Assembly: GCA_013297655.1 (NCBI GenBank)
Contig: JAAFHV010000005.1
Coordinates: 1-64,000, forward strand
Direction: 5' to 3'
DNA: 64,000 nucleotides
Source of the DNA: Myxococcales bacterium
Lineage (GTDB): Bacteria; Myxococcota_A; Polyangia; Polyangiales; Polyangiaceae
Below, in pieces: positions 7,913 to 17,749 of this stretch. The notes beneath the pieces were generated by a model, which had not been told where the DNA came from, did not search any database, and worked only from the letters and a program-made list of their open reading frames with translations. The translations under genes were made by a program, and so were the position numbers. Every line of letters starts with the position of its first letter. Position 1 is the first letter of the stretch.

Positions 7913-8451
7913 TTGGAGGCCTCGAGGTGCGCGCGGAGCGCCTCTTTTGCGCGAAATATCTCGATTTTTACCTTCGCGAGCGAGACGCCCATCGTCGTCG
8001 CGACGTCGTCGTACGACAGGCCGTGATCGAGGCGAAGGAGCAGGATGGCGCGACGCTCCTCGGGGAGCTCGGCGAGCCCGGCGCGTAGGGCGGCTGCGGT
8101 CTCCCTACAGGCGAAGCTCGCTTCGGGACACGCGCTCGGCGGCGCGATCGTCTCGGGCTCGTTGCCCGTCGCGCTCCCCGCTCGCACCCGCGCCTTCCGC
8201 AGCTCGAGCGACACGTTCCGCGCGATCCCGAAGACGAACGGCACGACCCGCGAAGCGTCGTGGGAGAGGTGCGGGTGGAGCAGCACGCGCGCGAACGTCT
8301 CTTGTGTTCCATCTCGCGCGAGCGTCGCGTCGAAGAGCAGATCGCTCAGGAACCGATGGATGCGAGGCGCGAGGGTCGCGTAGAGGCGCGCGAACGCGTC
8401 GCGCTCCGTGGCCTCGAGCGACGGCGAGCGCGTCTCGGCGGGGGGAGCCAT
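7909..8451 (-). CDS. ECF-family RNA polymerase sigma factor
   Basis: A 180-residue sigma factor. Region 2 (AFARLYATLAPRIHRFLSDLL to DGTQETFARVLLH, read as separate pieces) carries the usual DxxQETF motif, and region 4 (LPEERRAILLLRLDHGLSYDDVATTMGVS) is the helix-turn-helix for the -35 element. The ending VKIEIFRAKEALRAHL is typical. The ATG at 8451 is chosen because the upstream extension encodes a non-homologous proline-rich stretch; neither start has a clear ribosome site. It heads the three-gene operon 8451-6089 and presumably controls its own operon. Confidence 0.85.
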   Translation of the reverse strand: MAPPAETRSPSLEATERDAFARLYATLAPRIHRFLSDLLFDATLARDGTQETFARVLLHPHLSHDASRVVPFVFGIARNVSLELRKARVRAGSATGNEPETIAPPSACPEASFACRETAAALRAGLAELPEERRAILLLRLDHGLSYDDVATTMGVSLAKVKIEIFRAKEALRAHLEASK

Positions 8452-8579
8452 TCCGAGCGCGAAGGGAAAGGGAAGTGCGGCCACGCAGAGACCTGGCCAC
8501 GGCAACCCGGAAGTTTCGAAAAACCTTCCTCAGCGCGCAAAACGCTGGAATTTACGCAATACGAGTCGTGTCGGCGCGC

Positions 8580-9497
8580 TCAGGGGCAGGGGGAGGGCGG
8601 CTCCGACACGAACGCGGGTCGTGTCACCGAAGGCGCGGGCCGCGGCGGCTCGCTCGGTGGCGTGGGGCCGCTCGCATCGAAGCCGAGACCCGCGTCACGA
8701 GGGACCACCGCGCCGTCGTTGCTCGCGTCGCTTCCGGCGTCGGCAGGGCGCAGATGGCTGTTCCGCGCGAACGCGAGGAGCGCTGGCATCGTGCCGTTGA
8801 ACGTGTCGAGGTCGACGTTGCCCGTGACGCCGTCGACCCGTCCGGACTCGGAGCTTTGCCAGAAGACCCAGTCGGTCCAGCCGGTGGGCATGAGCGGGCA
8901 GGTGACGCCGTAGTTCGCGACCCACAGCGGGTAGCTCGAGAAATGATTCTGCGTCACGTACGACATGAAGTTCGCCGTGTAGACGAGCGGCTTCACGTGG
9001 AGCTCGGCCTCGACGCGCGCGATCCAGTGCTTTGCGAGCGCGACCACGGTCGCCACCGGTTGGCCGTCGACCGTCTCGATGTCGAGCACGGGAGGCAAAT
9101 CGTCGGGCCCGAACCCTGCCGCGCGGAGGGTGCTCACCATCGTGTCGACCTGCACGTCGACGTCGCGCGCAGGCCAAAAATACTGATACGCGCCGCGCAC
9201 GAGGTTCGCGTCTTTCGCCGCCGCCCAGTTCGTCGCGAACTTGGTGTCCACGTTCTGGCCAGACGACAGACGCAAGAACACGAACCCGTTGCCGGCCGCC
9301 GCGACGCGCGCAAAATCGACGGTGCCTTGGTACGACGACACGTCGATGCCGGGCACGATGTTCGGCCCCGCGCAGGTGCGGAGCGCTTGCGACGTGGAGT
9401 CGATGCACGCCGGCTTCGCGCTGTCGGAGCAGGCCGCGACCATGGCCCCGGAGGCGAGCACGAGCGCCACGAAGAGTGCACTTTGCACGATTCTCAC
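8580..9497 (-). CDS. GH25-family lysozyme-like lipoprotein
   Basis: A 305-residue lipoprotein (lipobox MVAAC, Cys23). From residue 48 it has a glycoside hydrolase 25 domain: VPGIDVSSYQG with Asp52, and the paired acids LDIETVDG (Asp139 and Glu141), the catalytic set of Chalaropsis-type muramidases, then YPLWVANYG and WTDWVFWQ. The enzyme would cleave the glycan of peptidoglycan, either for self-remodelling or against prey. After about residue 245 comes an Asp/Ala/Pro-rich tail without a domain. The start is GTG at 9497, which alone gives a clean signal peptide; the ribosome site is weak. Confidence 0.85.
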   Translation of the reverse strand: MRIVQSALFVALVLASGAMVAACSDSAKPACIDSTSQALRTCAGPNIVPGIDVSSYQGTVDFARVAAAGNGFVFLRLSSGQNVDTKFATNWAAAKDANLVRGAYQYFWPARDVDVQVDTMVSTLRAAGFGPDDLPPVLDIETVDGQPVATVVALAKHWIARVEAELHVKPLVYTANFMSYVTQNHFSSYPLWVANYGVTCPLMPTGWTDWVFWQSSESGRVDGVTGNVDLDTFNGTMPALLAFARNSHLRPADAGSDASNDGAVVPRDAGLGFDASGPTPPSEPPRPAPSVTRPAFVSEPPSPCP

Positions 9498-9658
9498 GAG
9501 ACCAAGAGACCGGAGATTCGGCCCGCCGTCGAGGGTCTCGGTTGCCTTTTTGCGCAGTCGGCTCGTTCGAGCACAACCAGGCCTAAAGGCGCGTCGCGTC
9601 ACGGGTTTTGCCTTGACGCGAGACCCGGCGTCGAGTCCCGCGTCTCGGCCACTGCCGT

Positions 9659-10168
9659 CTAGCCGCGCACTTGGGTGAGCATCGTCTCGGCGTTGCTCGT
9701 CTCGAACTTGCCGGCTTCTTCCACGTTGACCGACTTCACGACCCCGTCGTCGACGAACATCGAGAAGCGCTTGCAGCGCACGCCCATCCCGTTGGCGGTG
9801 AGATCGAGCTCGAGGCCGAGCGCCTTCGTGAGCTCTGCGCTCCCGTCGCCCAGCATGCGCACCTTGCCCTCGGTCTTCTGGTCACGGCCCCACGCGCCCA
9901 TGACGAAGCCGTCGTTCACGCTGATGCAGACGATCTCGTCGACCCCGGCCTTCTTGAGGTCTTCGGCGAGCGCGACGTAGCCGGGCACGTGCTTTCCGGA
10001 GCATGTGGGAGTGAAGGCGCCGGGGAGGCCGAAGAAGACGACCTTTTTGCCCGCGGTGAGGGCGGCGACCTCGACCGGTTGCGGGGGCACCGGGCAGTGC
10101 GTCTCGTCGCTGTAGCCCGTGGATTCTCGAAGGGTTGCGTTGGGGATCTTGTCACCGGGTTTGATCAT
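9659..10168 (-). CDS. Peroxiredoxin 5-family thiol peroxidase
   Basis: A 169-residue cytoplasmic peroxiredoxin. The peroxidatic cysteine is in the signature PGAFTPTCSGKHVPGY (Cys56), exactly as in the Prx5/AhpE-type atypical group, followed by IVCISVNDGFVMGAWG and VRMLGDGSAELTKALG. It reduces hydrogen peroxide and organic hydroperoxides with glutaredoxin, thioredoxin or glutathione as donor. The length is normal for the family without a fused glutaredoxin. A cysteine in ECxSVND-like context (CISVND) and one in GVRCKRF could resolve. AGGTGA precedes the ATG at 10168. It appears monocistronic. Confidence 0.9.
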   Translation of the reverse strand: MIKPGDKIPNATLRESTGYSDETHCPVPPQPVEVAALTAGKKVVFFGLPGAFTPTCSGKHVPGYVALAEDLKKAGVDEIVCISVNDGFVMGAWGRDQKTEGKVRMLGDGSAELTKALGLELDLTANGMGVRCKRFSMFVDDGVVKSVNVEEAGKFETSNAETMLTQVRG

Positions 10169-10266
10169 GCGTTCACCTCGCGCCGCAGGGTGGCGGTGCG
10201 ACGCGCGGTTGTAAAGGGACGCTTCCGACGCGGCGAGGCTGTGGCATCATGTTCGTGGGGAGCACG

Positions 10267-12468
10267 ATGGGGGACCGTCTTCGCGTAGCTATTTTCGATC
10301 CCGATGGCCAAGGCTCGGGACCGCTCGAGGCAGCCTTGGTCGCCCGGCGATGCGACGTGAGCGTCGTCCGTGTCGCGGCGGGGCTGCTCGTGGCTCACGC
10401 GCTCGACCTGGTCGTCGTCGGCGGCGACGCGGCGGCCCGTTCGGCGCTGTGCGACCTGCTCATTCCGACCGGCGTCGCGTCGCGCCCGTTCCTCGTCGCG
10501 CTCGTGCCGAGCTACGACGACGCAGACGTGGAGCCCGCGCTCGCGGTCGGGGTCGACGACGTGCTCGTCTCGACGGACGTGTCGCGGCTCGGCCCGCTCC
10601 TCCGCCACGCGTCACGCTACCGGCGCGCCGAGCGCGAGGTCGCGGCGCCGCAAGGGCTCATCGAGCACGTCTCTGATTTCGTGCTTCAGCTCGACCGCAA
10701 CGCCATGATTACGTTCATGAATCGCGACGGTCCGGTGAAGACCGTGAGCGAGAGCGTGGGTAGCTCGGCTTACGAGCACTTGCCTGCCGAGTGGCAGCCG
10801 AAGTTCACCAAGGCGTTCGAGGCCGCGCTCGAGACGGGGCAGCCTCGCGTCTACGAGACGGCGTCGTACGGTCGCATCTTCCGCGTCCGCATCGTGCCCA
10901 CCGCGCGCGACGGAGCGATCACGGGAGCGACCCTGCTCGCGGCCGACGTGACGGAGCTCTCGAGCGTGGTGCGAAAGCTGCGCGAAAGCGAGTCGCACGC
11001 GGAGGCGATCCTCGACGCGCTCCCCGACCTCGTCGTCCGCGTTCGTGACGACGGTGTGCTCCTCGACGTGCACGCGCCTCCGCGTCCACAAAGCTCGGAC
11101 CTTCCGTCGAAGAGCGACGTGGGAAAATCCTTGTTTCGCCTGGTCCCGGTCGCGGTCGGCGAGAAGCTCGTCGATGGCATTCGGCGATCCGGGGTGTCCG
11201 CCGATCTCGAGGTCGTCACCTACGAAATCGGTGAGGGCAACGAGCGCCGCGACTTCGAGGCGCGCATCGTCGCGAGCGAAGTGGGGCAGGCGATCATGGT
11301 CGTCCGCGACATGACGGAGCACAACCGCAGCCGCGAGCGCTCCACCGTCACCGAGCGTCTCGCGTCGCTCGGCACGATGGCGGCGGGGGTCGCCCACGAG
11401 CTCAACAGCCCGCTCACGTTCGTCATGCTCGGCCTCGAGTGGATCGCGCGCATGCTCGGCACGGTGGAGCCGGGCGTCGCGATCCCGAAGGTGGCCCACC
11501 ACGCGATCGCGGAGCGCCTCCGCGAGGTGCTCGATGGTGCCCAGCGCATCCGCCGAATCGTGCGCGATTTGAAGGGATTTACGCGCCCCGAGGAGACGAA
11601 GCTCAGCCTCGTCGACGTGCCGAGCGCGATTGACGGCGCCCTCAGCCTCGCCGCAGCCGAGCTCCGCTACCGCGCCACCGTCGACAAGCGCTACGGCGAG
11701 CTACCGCCCGTCCTCGGCAACCACGCGCGGGTGGGCCAGGTGGTTCTCAACCTGCTCGTCAACGCCGCCCACGCGCTAGCCGAAGATCGGGGAGCGGAGA
11801 ACGTCGTCACGATCGCGGCGTTCCAGCGCGACGCCCAGGTCTTGATCGAGATCTCGGACAACGGAACCGGCATCCCGCAGCACCACTTGTCGCGCCTGTT
11901 CGAGCCGTTTTTTACGACAAAGCCCGTGGGCCAGGGCACCGGCCTCGGCTTGTGGGTGTGCCACGAAATCGTGAAGGAGCTCGGCGGCGAAATCACGGTC
12001 GAGAGCGAGCTCGGCAAGGGCTCTACGTTTCGCGTCGCGCTCCCGGTCGGAGAGCCACGGAGCGCGCACCCGCCCGACCTTCGCGAGAGCACCGCGCCCT
12101 TGCCACGCGCGCGAATCCTCATCGTCGACGACGAGCCCAACCTCGCCCGCACCCTCGCGCGCCTCCTCGACGGGCACACAGTGGAGGTCGCCGGCGGCGG
12201 CGATCTCGCCCTCGAGCTCTTCGCGCGGGACTCCGAGTTCGACCTCGTGCTTTGTGATCTGATGATGCCGGGAAGAACGGGCATGGACGTGCACGCCGAG
12301 GTCACCAAGACCTGGCCGTTCCTCGCCGACCGGTTCGTGTTCATGACCGGCGGCGCGTTCACCCACCGCGCGAAGACGTTCCTCGCCGAGGTCGGGCTCC
12401 CGTACCTCGAGAAGCCCTTCCGCTACGAAGCGGTCCTCGAGATTTTGAAGAAGATGCGCGAAAAATAA
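10267..12468 (+). CDS. Hybrid PAS-sensor histidine kinase with C-terminal receiver
   Basis: A 733-residue cytoplasmic hybrid kinase with no membrane segment. Order: receiver-like domain (about 1-120) without a phospho-acceptor aspartate in the usual place (LDLVVVGGD), two PAS domains (about 130-240 and 245-350), HisKA with His377 in GVAHELNSPL, HATPase with ISDNGTGIPQ, FFTTKPVGQGTGLGL and ITVESELGKGSTF, and a canonical receiver (LIVDDEPNLA, Asp664 in LVLCDLMMPG, then MTGG and EKPF). It would sense a soluble signal and pass phosphate to its own or a separate receiver. The ATG at 10267 has GGGGAG four bases upstream; an ATG at 10249 is possible. Confidence 0.85.
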   Translation: MGDRLRVAIFDPDGQGSGPLEAALVARRCDVSVVRVAAGLLVAHALDLVVVGGDAAARSALCDLLIPTGVASRPFLVALVPSYDDADVEPALAVGVDDVLVSTDVSRLGPLLRHASRYRRAEREVAAPQGLIEHVSDFVLQLDRNAMITFMNRDGPVKTVSESVGSSAYEHLPAEWQPKFTKAFEAALETGQPRVYETASYGRIFRVRIVPTARDGAITGATLLAADVTELSSVVRKLRESESHAEAILDALPDLVVRVRDDGVLLDVHAPPRPQSSDLPSKSDVGKSLFRLVPVAVGEKLVDGIRRSGVSADLEVVTYEIGEGNERRDFEARIVASEVGQAIMVVRDMTEHNRSRERSTVTERLASLGTMAAGVAHELNSPLTFVMLGLEWIARMLGTVEPGVAIPKVAHHAIAERLREVLDGAQRIRRIVRDLKGFTRPEETKLSLVDVPSAIDGALSLAAAELRYRATVDKRYGELPPVLGNHARVGQVVLNLLVNAAHALAEDRGAENVVTIAAFQRDAQVLIEISDNGTGIPQHHLSRLFEPFFTTKPVGQGTGLGLWVCHEIVKELGGEITVESELGKGSTFRVALPVGEPRSAHPPDLRESTAPLPRARILIVDDEPNLARTLARLLDGHTVEVAGGGDLALELFARDSEFDLVLCDLMMPGRTGMDVHAEVTKTWPFLADRFVFMTGGAFTHRAKTFLAEVGLPYLEKPFRYEAVLEILKKMREK

Positions 12469-12525
12469 GCTTCAAAGCGCTTCTTTTCGTCTCGTCCGGC
12501 CACGGGCCCGCGCGATACTGGCGCC

Positions 12526-13659
12526 ATGAGCCTCGTCCGTTGGAGCTTTCCCACCACCATCGTTTTTGGTCCCGCCGCTTCCCTGCAGCTCGCCGAGCAC
12601 GTGAAACGCCTCGGCGGCACGCGTGTCCTCATCGTGGCCGATCCGGGCGTCGTGAAAGCGGGCATCGTCGCGAAGATCGAGAAGCACCTCGCGGAGGCGG
12701 GCCTCGCCGCCAAGGTCTTCGACAAGGTCGCCCCGAACCCGGTCGAGCAAAACGTGTTCGACGGCGTCGCCGCCTACAAAGAGCACGCGGCCGACTTCGT
12801 GGTCTCCGTCGGAGGGGGCTCGCCGCTCGACGCGGGCAAGCTCATCGCCCTCGCGACCACCCACACGCGCCCCCTCGTCGACTACGACGACGCGACCGGC
12901 GGCGACGCGTTCATCGGGCCGAACGTTCCCCCGATCATCAACATCCCCACCACCGCCGGCACCGGCAGCGAAGTGGGCCGCTCGGGGGTGGTCACCCTCG
13001 CCGCCAACGCGCGCAAAACGGTCATTTTTAGCCCGTATTTGCTCGCAAAGGTCGCGCTCCTCGATCCGGAGCTCACCGTCTCGATGCCCGCACACGTCAC
13101 CGCCGCGACCGGCTTCGACGCGCTCACGCACTGCCTCGAAGCGTACCTCTCGAAGGGCGATCACCCGATGGCAGACGGCATCGCGCTCCAAGGGATCGAG
13201 CTTTGTCGCGACAACCTCCTCACCGCGACGAAGGACGGCGCGAACCTCGACGCGCGCGGCGGCATGATGAAGGCCGCGATGATGGGCGCGGTCGCGTTCC
13301 AGAAGGGCCTCGGCGCGTGCCATTCGCTCGCGCACCCGCTCTCGAGCGAGAAGGACATGCACCACGGGCTCGCGAACGCGCTGTGCCTCCCCGCCGTCTG
13401 CGACTTCAACACGAGCGCCGTCCCCGAGCGTATCGAGCGTGTGCGCGCGCTCCTCGATCCGAGCGCAAAAACCCTGGGCGACGCGCTCCGTGGCCTCCGC
13501 GAGAAGCTCGGTCTCCCGAACGGTCTCGCCTCGCAAGGCGTCACCAAGGCCGACATCCCGAAGCTCGCCAAGAAGGCCCTCGAGGACGCTTGCCACCAGT
13601 CGAATCCGCGCGCCTGCAGCGAAGCCGATCTCGCGGCCCTCTACGAAGCAAGCTTGTAA
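12526..13659 (+). CDS. Iron-containing alcohol dehydrogenase (group III)
   Basis: A 377-residue enzyme of normal family length. The N-terminal Rossmann-like domain starts FPTTIVFGPAASLQLAEH, includes the NAD-binding GGGSPLDAGKLIAL and PTTAGTGSEVGRSGVVT, and the C-terminal helical domain carries the metal ligands: Asp and His in GFDALTHCLEAYLS, His in GACHSLAHPL and His in DMHHGLANAL. Family members oxidise or reduce small alcohols, diols or lactaldehyde; the exact substrate is not predictable. The PTTAGTGSEV motif is the family signature. A strong hairpin terminator follows, so it is probably monocistronic. Confidence 0.88.
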   Translation: MSLVRWSFPTTIVFGPAASLQLAEHVKRLGGTRVLIVADPGVVKAGIVAKIEKHLAEAGLAAKVFDKVAPNPVEQNVFDGVAAYKEHAADFVVSVGGGSPLDAGKLIALATTHTRPLVDYDDATGGDAFIGPNVPPIINIPTTAGTGSEVGRSGVVTLAANARKTVIFSPYLLAKVALLDPELTVSMPAHVTAATGFDALTHCLEAYLSKGDHPMADGIALQGIELCRDNLLTATKDGANLDARGGMMKAAMMGAVAFQKGLGACHSLAHPLSSEKDMHHGLANALCLPAVCDFNTSAVPERIERVRALLDPSAKTLGDALRGLREKLGLPNGLASQGVTKADIPKLAKKALEDACHQSNPRACSEADLAALYEASL

Positions 13660-13689
13660 TCCGCACCTATTGCCCGTCGCGAACGGAGC

Positions 13690-13734
13690 GAAACACGGCG
13701 CACGGCCCGCGAAGGCTTCGACGCGCCGTGTTTC
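13690..13734 (+). terminator. Long hairpin after the alcohol dehydrogenase gene
   Basis: Perfect 12-base arms GAAACACGGCGC (13690-13701) and GCGCCGTGTTTC (13723-13734) enclose 21 bases that contain a second small hairpin (CGAAG/CTTCG, 13710-13720). It starts 31 bases after the stop and ends 42 bases before the next gene. The 3' arm ends in TTTCC instead of a long T-run. Confidence 0.65.
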
Positions 13735-13776
13735 CATGACGTTTCCGCGGGGGCTTTTGCTAAGCTCGCCATCACG

Positions 13777-15204
<1,428 letters not shown>

Positions 15205-15206
15205 CG

Positions 15207-16514
15207 GTGCCGGCGGCCGCGGTGGCGAAACGCCTCGAATCGAGCCGCCCTCCGCCCGCGAGCGCCTCGACCACGAGGCGCGTCTCTTCGAGGTCACGTG
15301 CCTCGAGGGAAATCGTGGGCGTCGTGTCCGCGCTCGTCCTCGTCGCGCTCTCGGTCACCTCGTGCAAGGGCTGCTCTGACGACCCCGTGAAGCCCAAAGA
15401 AGACGGGCCGTCCGCCACCGCCGACGGAGGCGCCAAGTCTTCTTTTCTAGGTCGATCGCAGGACGCGGGCCCCAAGCTCGGCGCGCCGAGGCCGGGCATG
15501 GCGTGGATCCCGGCGGGTGTGCTCAAGGCCGGGACGCCAGAAGGAAAGCTCCCTCGCGTCGCGACCGAAGAGCTCCCCGGCACGCCCATCCAATTGGGTG
15601 CATTTTACATCGACGTGTTCCCTTATCCCAACGAGCCGGGCGCGATCCCGCAGCCGAACGTCTCGCGCGACGAAGCGAAGAAGCTCTGCGAAGAGAAGGG
15701 CAAGCGCCTCTGCACGGAGCTCGAGTGGGAGCGCGCGTGCAAAGGCCCGGACAACACCACCTACGAGTACGGCGAGGCCTACCGCTCGTCGGCGTGCCTC
15801 ACGGGGCAAACGGCGGAGCTCTCGTCGCGGAAGCCGTGCGGCGAGCGCTCGGGTTGTCGAAGTGGGTTCGGCGTCCTCGAGATGCACGGCGGCGCGTGGG
15901 AATGGACCGACAGCCTCTGGGGCCGCGGAACCCACGATCCGAACCTGGGCGTTTTGCGCGGTGGAAACGCGGAAGCAGGAGAAATCGTGGGTCGCTGCGC
16001 GAACGCGATCGGCCGTCCCATCTCCAAGAAGCACCCCACGTTCGGCTTTCGGTGCTGCATCGGCGATCGCAACGCGGCCGAGGTCGCGCTCGATCCGAAG
16101 AACACGGGCCGCACGCTGACGCTCCTCACGAAGCCAGACGAGCGCGCGCGCCCGCTCGTGCCGCTCCTCGACAAGGGGCAATGGGGCCCCGACGTCACGA
16201 GCCTCGAGGTCGATCGCGCGTGGCTCTGGCAGCCGGTATCGAACGAGGATCTCCTCGTGTTCGGCGGCTGCACGCCCGAGGTCGCGTCGCGAAAATGCGG
16301 CTTCGTCGTAGGTCGCACCTCGGCCGCCGGAGAAACGCGAGTGCTCGCCCAAGTCGCGTTCCCCCGCGCCATGCCCGAGATGAAGACCACCGGCGAGCCG
16401 CCTAAGATTCAGGCCGTCGCGATCGACATCAAGGGCAAGTATTCTATCGAATTTTCATACAGTTACGGCAAGGTCAACGTCGGCGCGCCGATCCGGATGG
16501 CGGAGCATCCGTGA
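15207..16514 (+). CDS. Formylglycine-generating-enzyme-fold (SUMF1-like) lipoprotein
   Basis: A 435-residue exported protein. After an Arg/Ser-rich leader there is a hydrophobic signal and lipobox (LSVTSC). Residues about 95-290 show the FGE-sulfatase fold: PGMAWIPAG, LGAFYIDVFPYPNEPG, EWERACKGPDNTTYEYG, GGAWEWTDS and TFGFRCC. The remaining 145 residues are a separate beta-rich part. Many FGE-fold proteins are not enzymes, and the active-site cysteine pair cannot be confirmed here. The start is GTG at 15207 with AAGGGAG inside the preceding gene. Coupling to the NtrC-like gene suggests co-regulation. Confidence 0.7.
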   Translation: MPAAAVAKRLESSRPPPASASTTRRVSSRSRASREIVGVVSALVLVALSVTSCKGCSDDPVKPKEDGPSATADGGAKSSFLGRSQDAGPKLGAPRPGMAWIPAGVLKAGTPEGKLPRVATEELPGTPIQLGAFYIDVFPYPNEPGAIPQPNVSRDEAKKLCEEKGKRLCTELEWERACKGPDNTTYEYGEAYRSSACLTGQTAELSSRKPCGERSGCRSGFGVLEMHGGAWEWTDSLWGRGTHDPNLGVLRGGNAEAGEIVGRCANAIGRPISKKHPTFGFRCCIGDRNAAEVALDPKNTGRTLTLLTKPDERARPLVPLLDKGQWGPDVTSLEVDRAWLWQPVSNEDLLVFGGCTPEVASRKCGFVVGRTSAAGETRVLAQVAFPRAMPEMKTTGEPPKIQAVAIDIKGKYSIEFSYSYGKVNVGAPIRMAEHP

Positions 16515-16578
16515 GCCGATCCTAGGTCGTAAGGGTTCTTCCGCTCCCGCGCGACGTTTGGGTGGGTACGCTGATTTC

Positions 16579-17133
16579 GTGGCCCCTCCTCGCGACGATC
16601 TCGAAGCCGCGCAGCAGCGCATCCGCGCCCTCGAAGATCGAATCGAGGAGCTCGAGATCGAAGACGCGCCCGCGGCTCCCGCGTCGGACGCTCGCCCGAA
16701 GAGAGCTCCCGCGCGGAAGGCGATCGCGGAGATGGAAGCCGCGGGCCTCGCGCAGGCTGCGAAAGCGCAGTCCGACATGGCCGCGATCCTCGCCAAGGCG
16801 CAACGAAAGACGCGCGCCGGTCTGGCGGTCGTCTTCGGTACGACGCTCCTCGTGTTCGTGTTTTGGGCTCTCGACTACCTGGTCGCGACGCGGATCGATC
16901 CGGCACGTGAAGCGATGGGCCGCGCTGCGCTCTTCGCGAACGAGGGCGTGGTCTTCGCGGCCGCCGCGGCGGCGGTGGTCGCGAGCTTCGCGTCCACGCG
17001 CATCTACGCGCCGGCACCCCTGCTTTATCGGGCCGACGATCCGCGCGCCGACGAGCCTCGCCTCTCGCGGCGCGGTTGGGCCATGCTCACGGTCGTAGCG
17101 CACGTGCTCGTGCTCGTGCTCGGAAACCGCTGA
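16579..17133 (+). CDS. Coiled-coil membrane protein, paralogue 1
   Basis: A 184-residue protein of unknown function. It opens with a short coiled coil (DDLEAAQQRIRALEDRIEELE), then an Ala/Pro-rich linker, a helical region (AIAEMEAAGLAQAAKAQSDMA), and three hydrophobic segments (AVVFGTTLLVFVFWALDYL, VVFAAAAAAVVASFA, MLTVVAHVLVLVLG). I choose GTG at 16579 because its N-terminus aligns with that of the next gene (APPRDDLEAAQQRI versus PPHRDDLEAAQQRI). The two are tandem paralogues 13 bases apart, implying a duplicated gene pair and perhaps a hetero-oligomer. Confidence 0.65.
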   Translation: MAPPRDDLEAAQQRIRALEDRIEELEIEDAPAAPASDARPKRAPARKAIAEMEAAGLAQAAKAQSDMAAILAKAQRKTRAGLAVVFGTTLLVFVFWALDYLVATRIDPAREAMGRAALFANEGVVFAAAAAAVVASFASTRIYAPAPLLYRADDPRADEPRLSRRGWAMLTVVAHVLVLVLGNR

Positions 17134-17146
17134 CCCGTGAGGAACC

Positions 17147-17740
17147 ATGCCTCCCCATCGTGACGATCTCGAAGCTGCGCAGCAGCGGATCCAGGCGCTC
17201 CAAGATCGGGTCGACGAGCTCGAAGCCGAGAAGCATCCTCCGCCCCCCGAGCCGGAAGCTCCGGCCGCCGCGCCTCCGCCTCGGAACGAGAGCCGCAAAC
17301 AACGGCGAATCCGCGAGCAAAACCAGGCGAACGCTGGCCACGTCGCGATGAACGAGACCCGCGCGCTCGTCGATCAAGCGCTCGCGACGCATCCCACGCT
17401 CAAAGACGCGCTCGTCACGGTGCTCGGCGGGATCGCGGTATTTTTGGTCGCGAGCGCAGCGAACGTCGCGATCTTTTTCGTGATCGACGAGCCGCGCCGC
17501 ATCGCGCGCGAGCCGGCGCTGTTCGACCAGGGTCACATCGTCGCGCTCGTGATGCTCGCGGTTGCCGTCATGAGCCTCGCGCTTCCGCGGGTGATCCACC
17601 CGGCGCCGATCTTCCGCGTCCGCTCGGAAGATCAGATGACCTACTCCGCGGGCGTTCGTCTCTCGCGAGGCACCTGGGCCGGCGTGGCGATCGCAGCGCT
17701 GGTCTCGAACGCGCTGGTGTTCGTGATCGCGGCGCGGTGA
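17147..17740 (+). CDS. Coiled-coil membrane protein, paralogue 2
   Basis: A 197-residue partner of the preceding gene. The N-terminal coiled coil (DDLEAAQQRIQALQDRVDELE) is nearly the same, the linker is longer and proline-rich, and a charged helix (ESRKQRRIREQNQANAGH) precedes the membrane region. Three hydrophobic segments follow (LVTVLGGIAVFLVASAANVA, IVALVMLAVAVMSLALP, WAGVAIAALVSNALVFVIA). The membrane parts have diverged far more than the coiled coil. GAGGAACC precedes the ATG. It ends nine bases before the convergent panE gene. Function unknown. Confidence 0.68.
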   Translation: MPPHRDDLEAAQQRIQALQDRVDELEAEKHPPPPEPEAPAAAPPPRNESRKQRRIREQNQANAGHVAMNETRALVDQALATHPTLKDALVTVLGGIAVFLVASAANVAIFFVIDEPRRIAREPALFDQGHIVALVMLAVAVMSLALPRVIHPAPIFRVRSEDQMTYSAGVRLSRGTWAGVAIAALVSNALVFVIAAR

Positions 17741-17749
17741 GCGCGTGCC

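Noticed and set aside
9600-9659. CGAGAC/GTCTCG inverted repeat between the lysozyme and peroxiredoxin genes
   Set aside because: Six-base imperfect arms in a GC-rich gap, weaker than the terminators listed; not counted.
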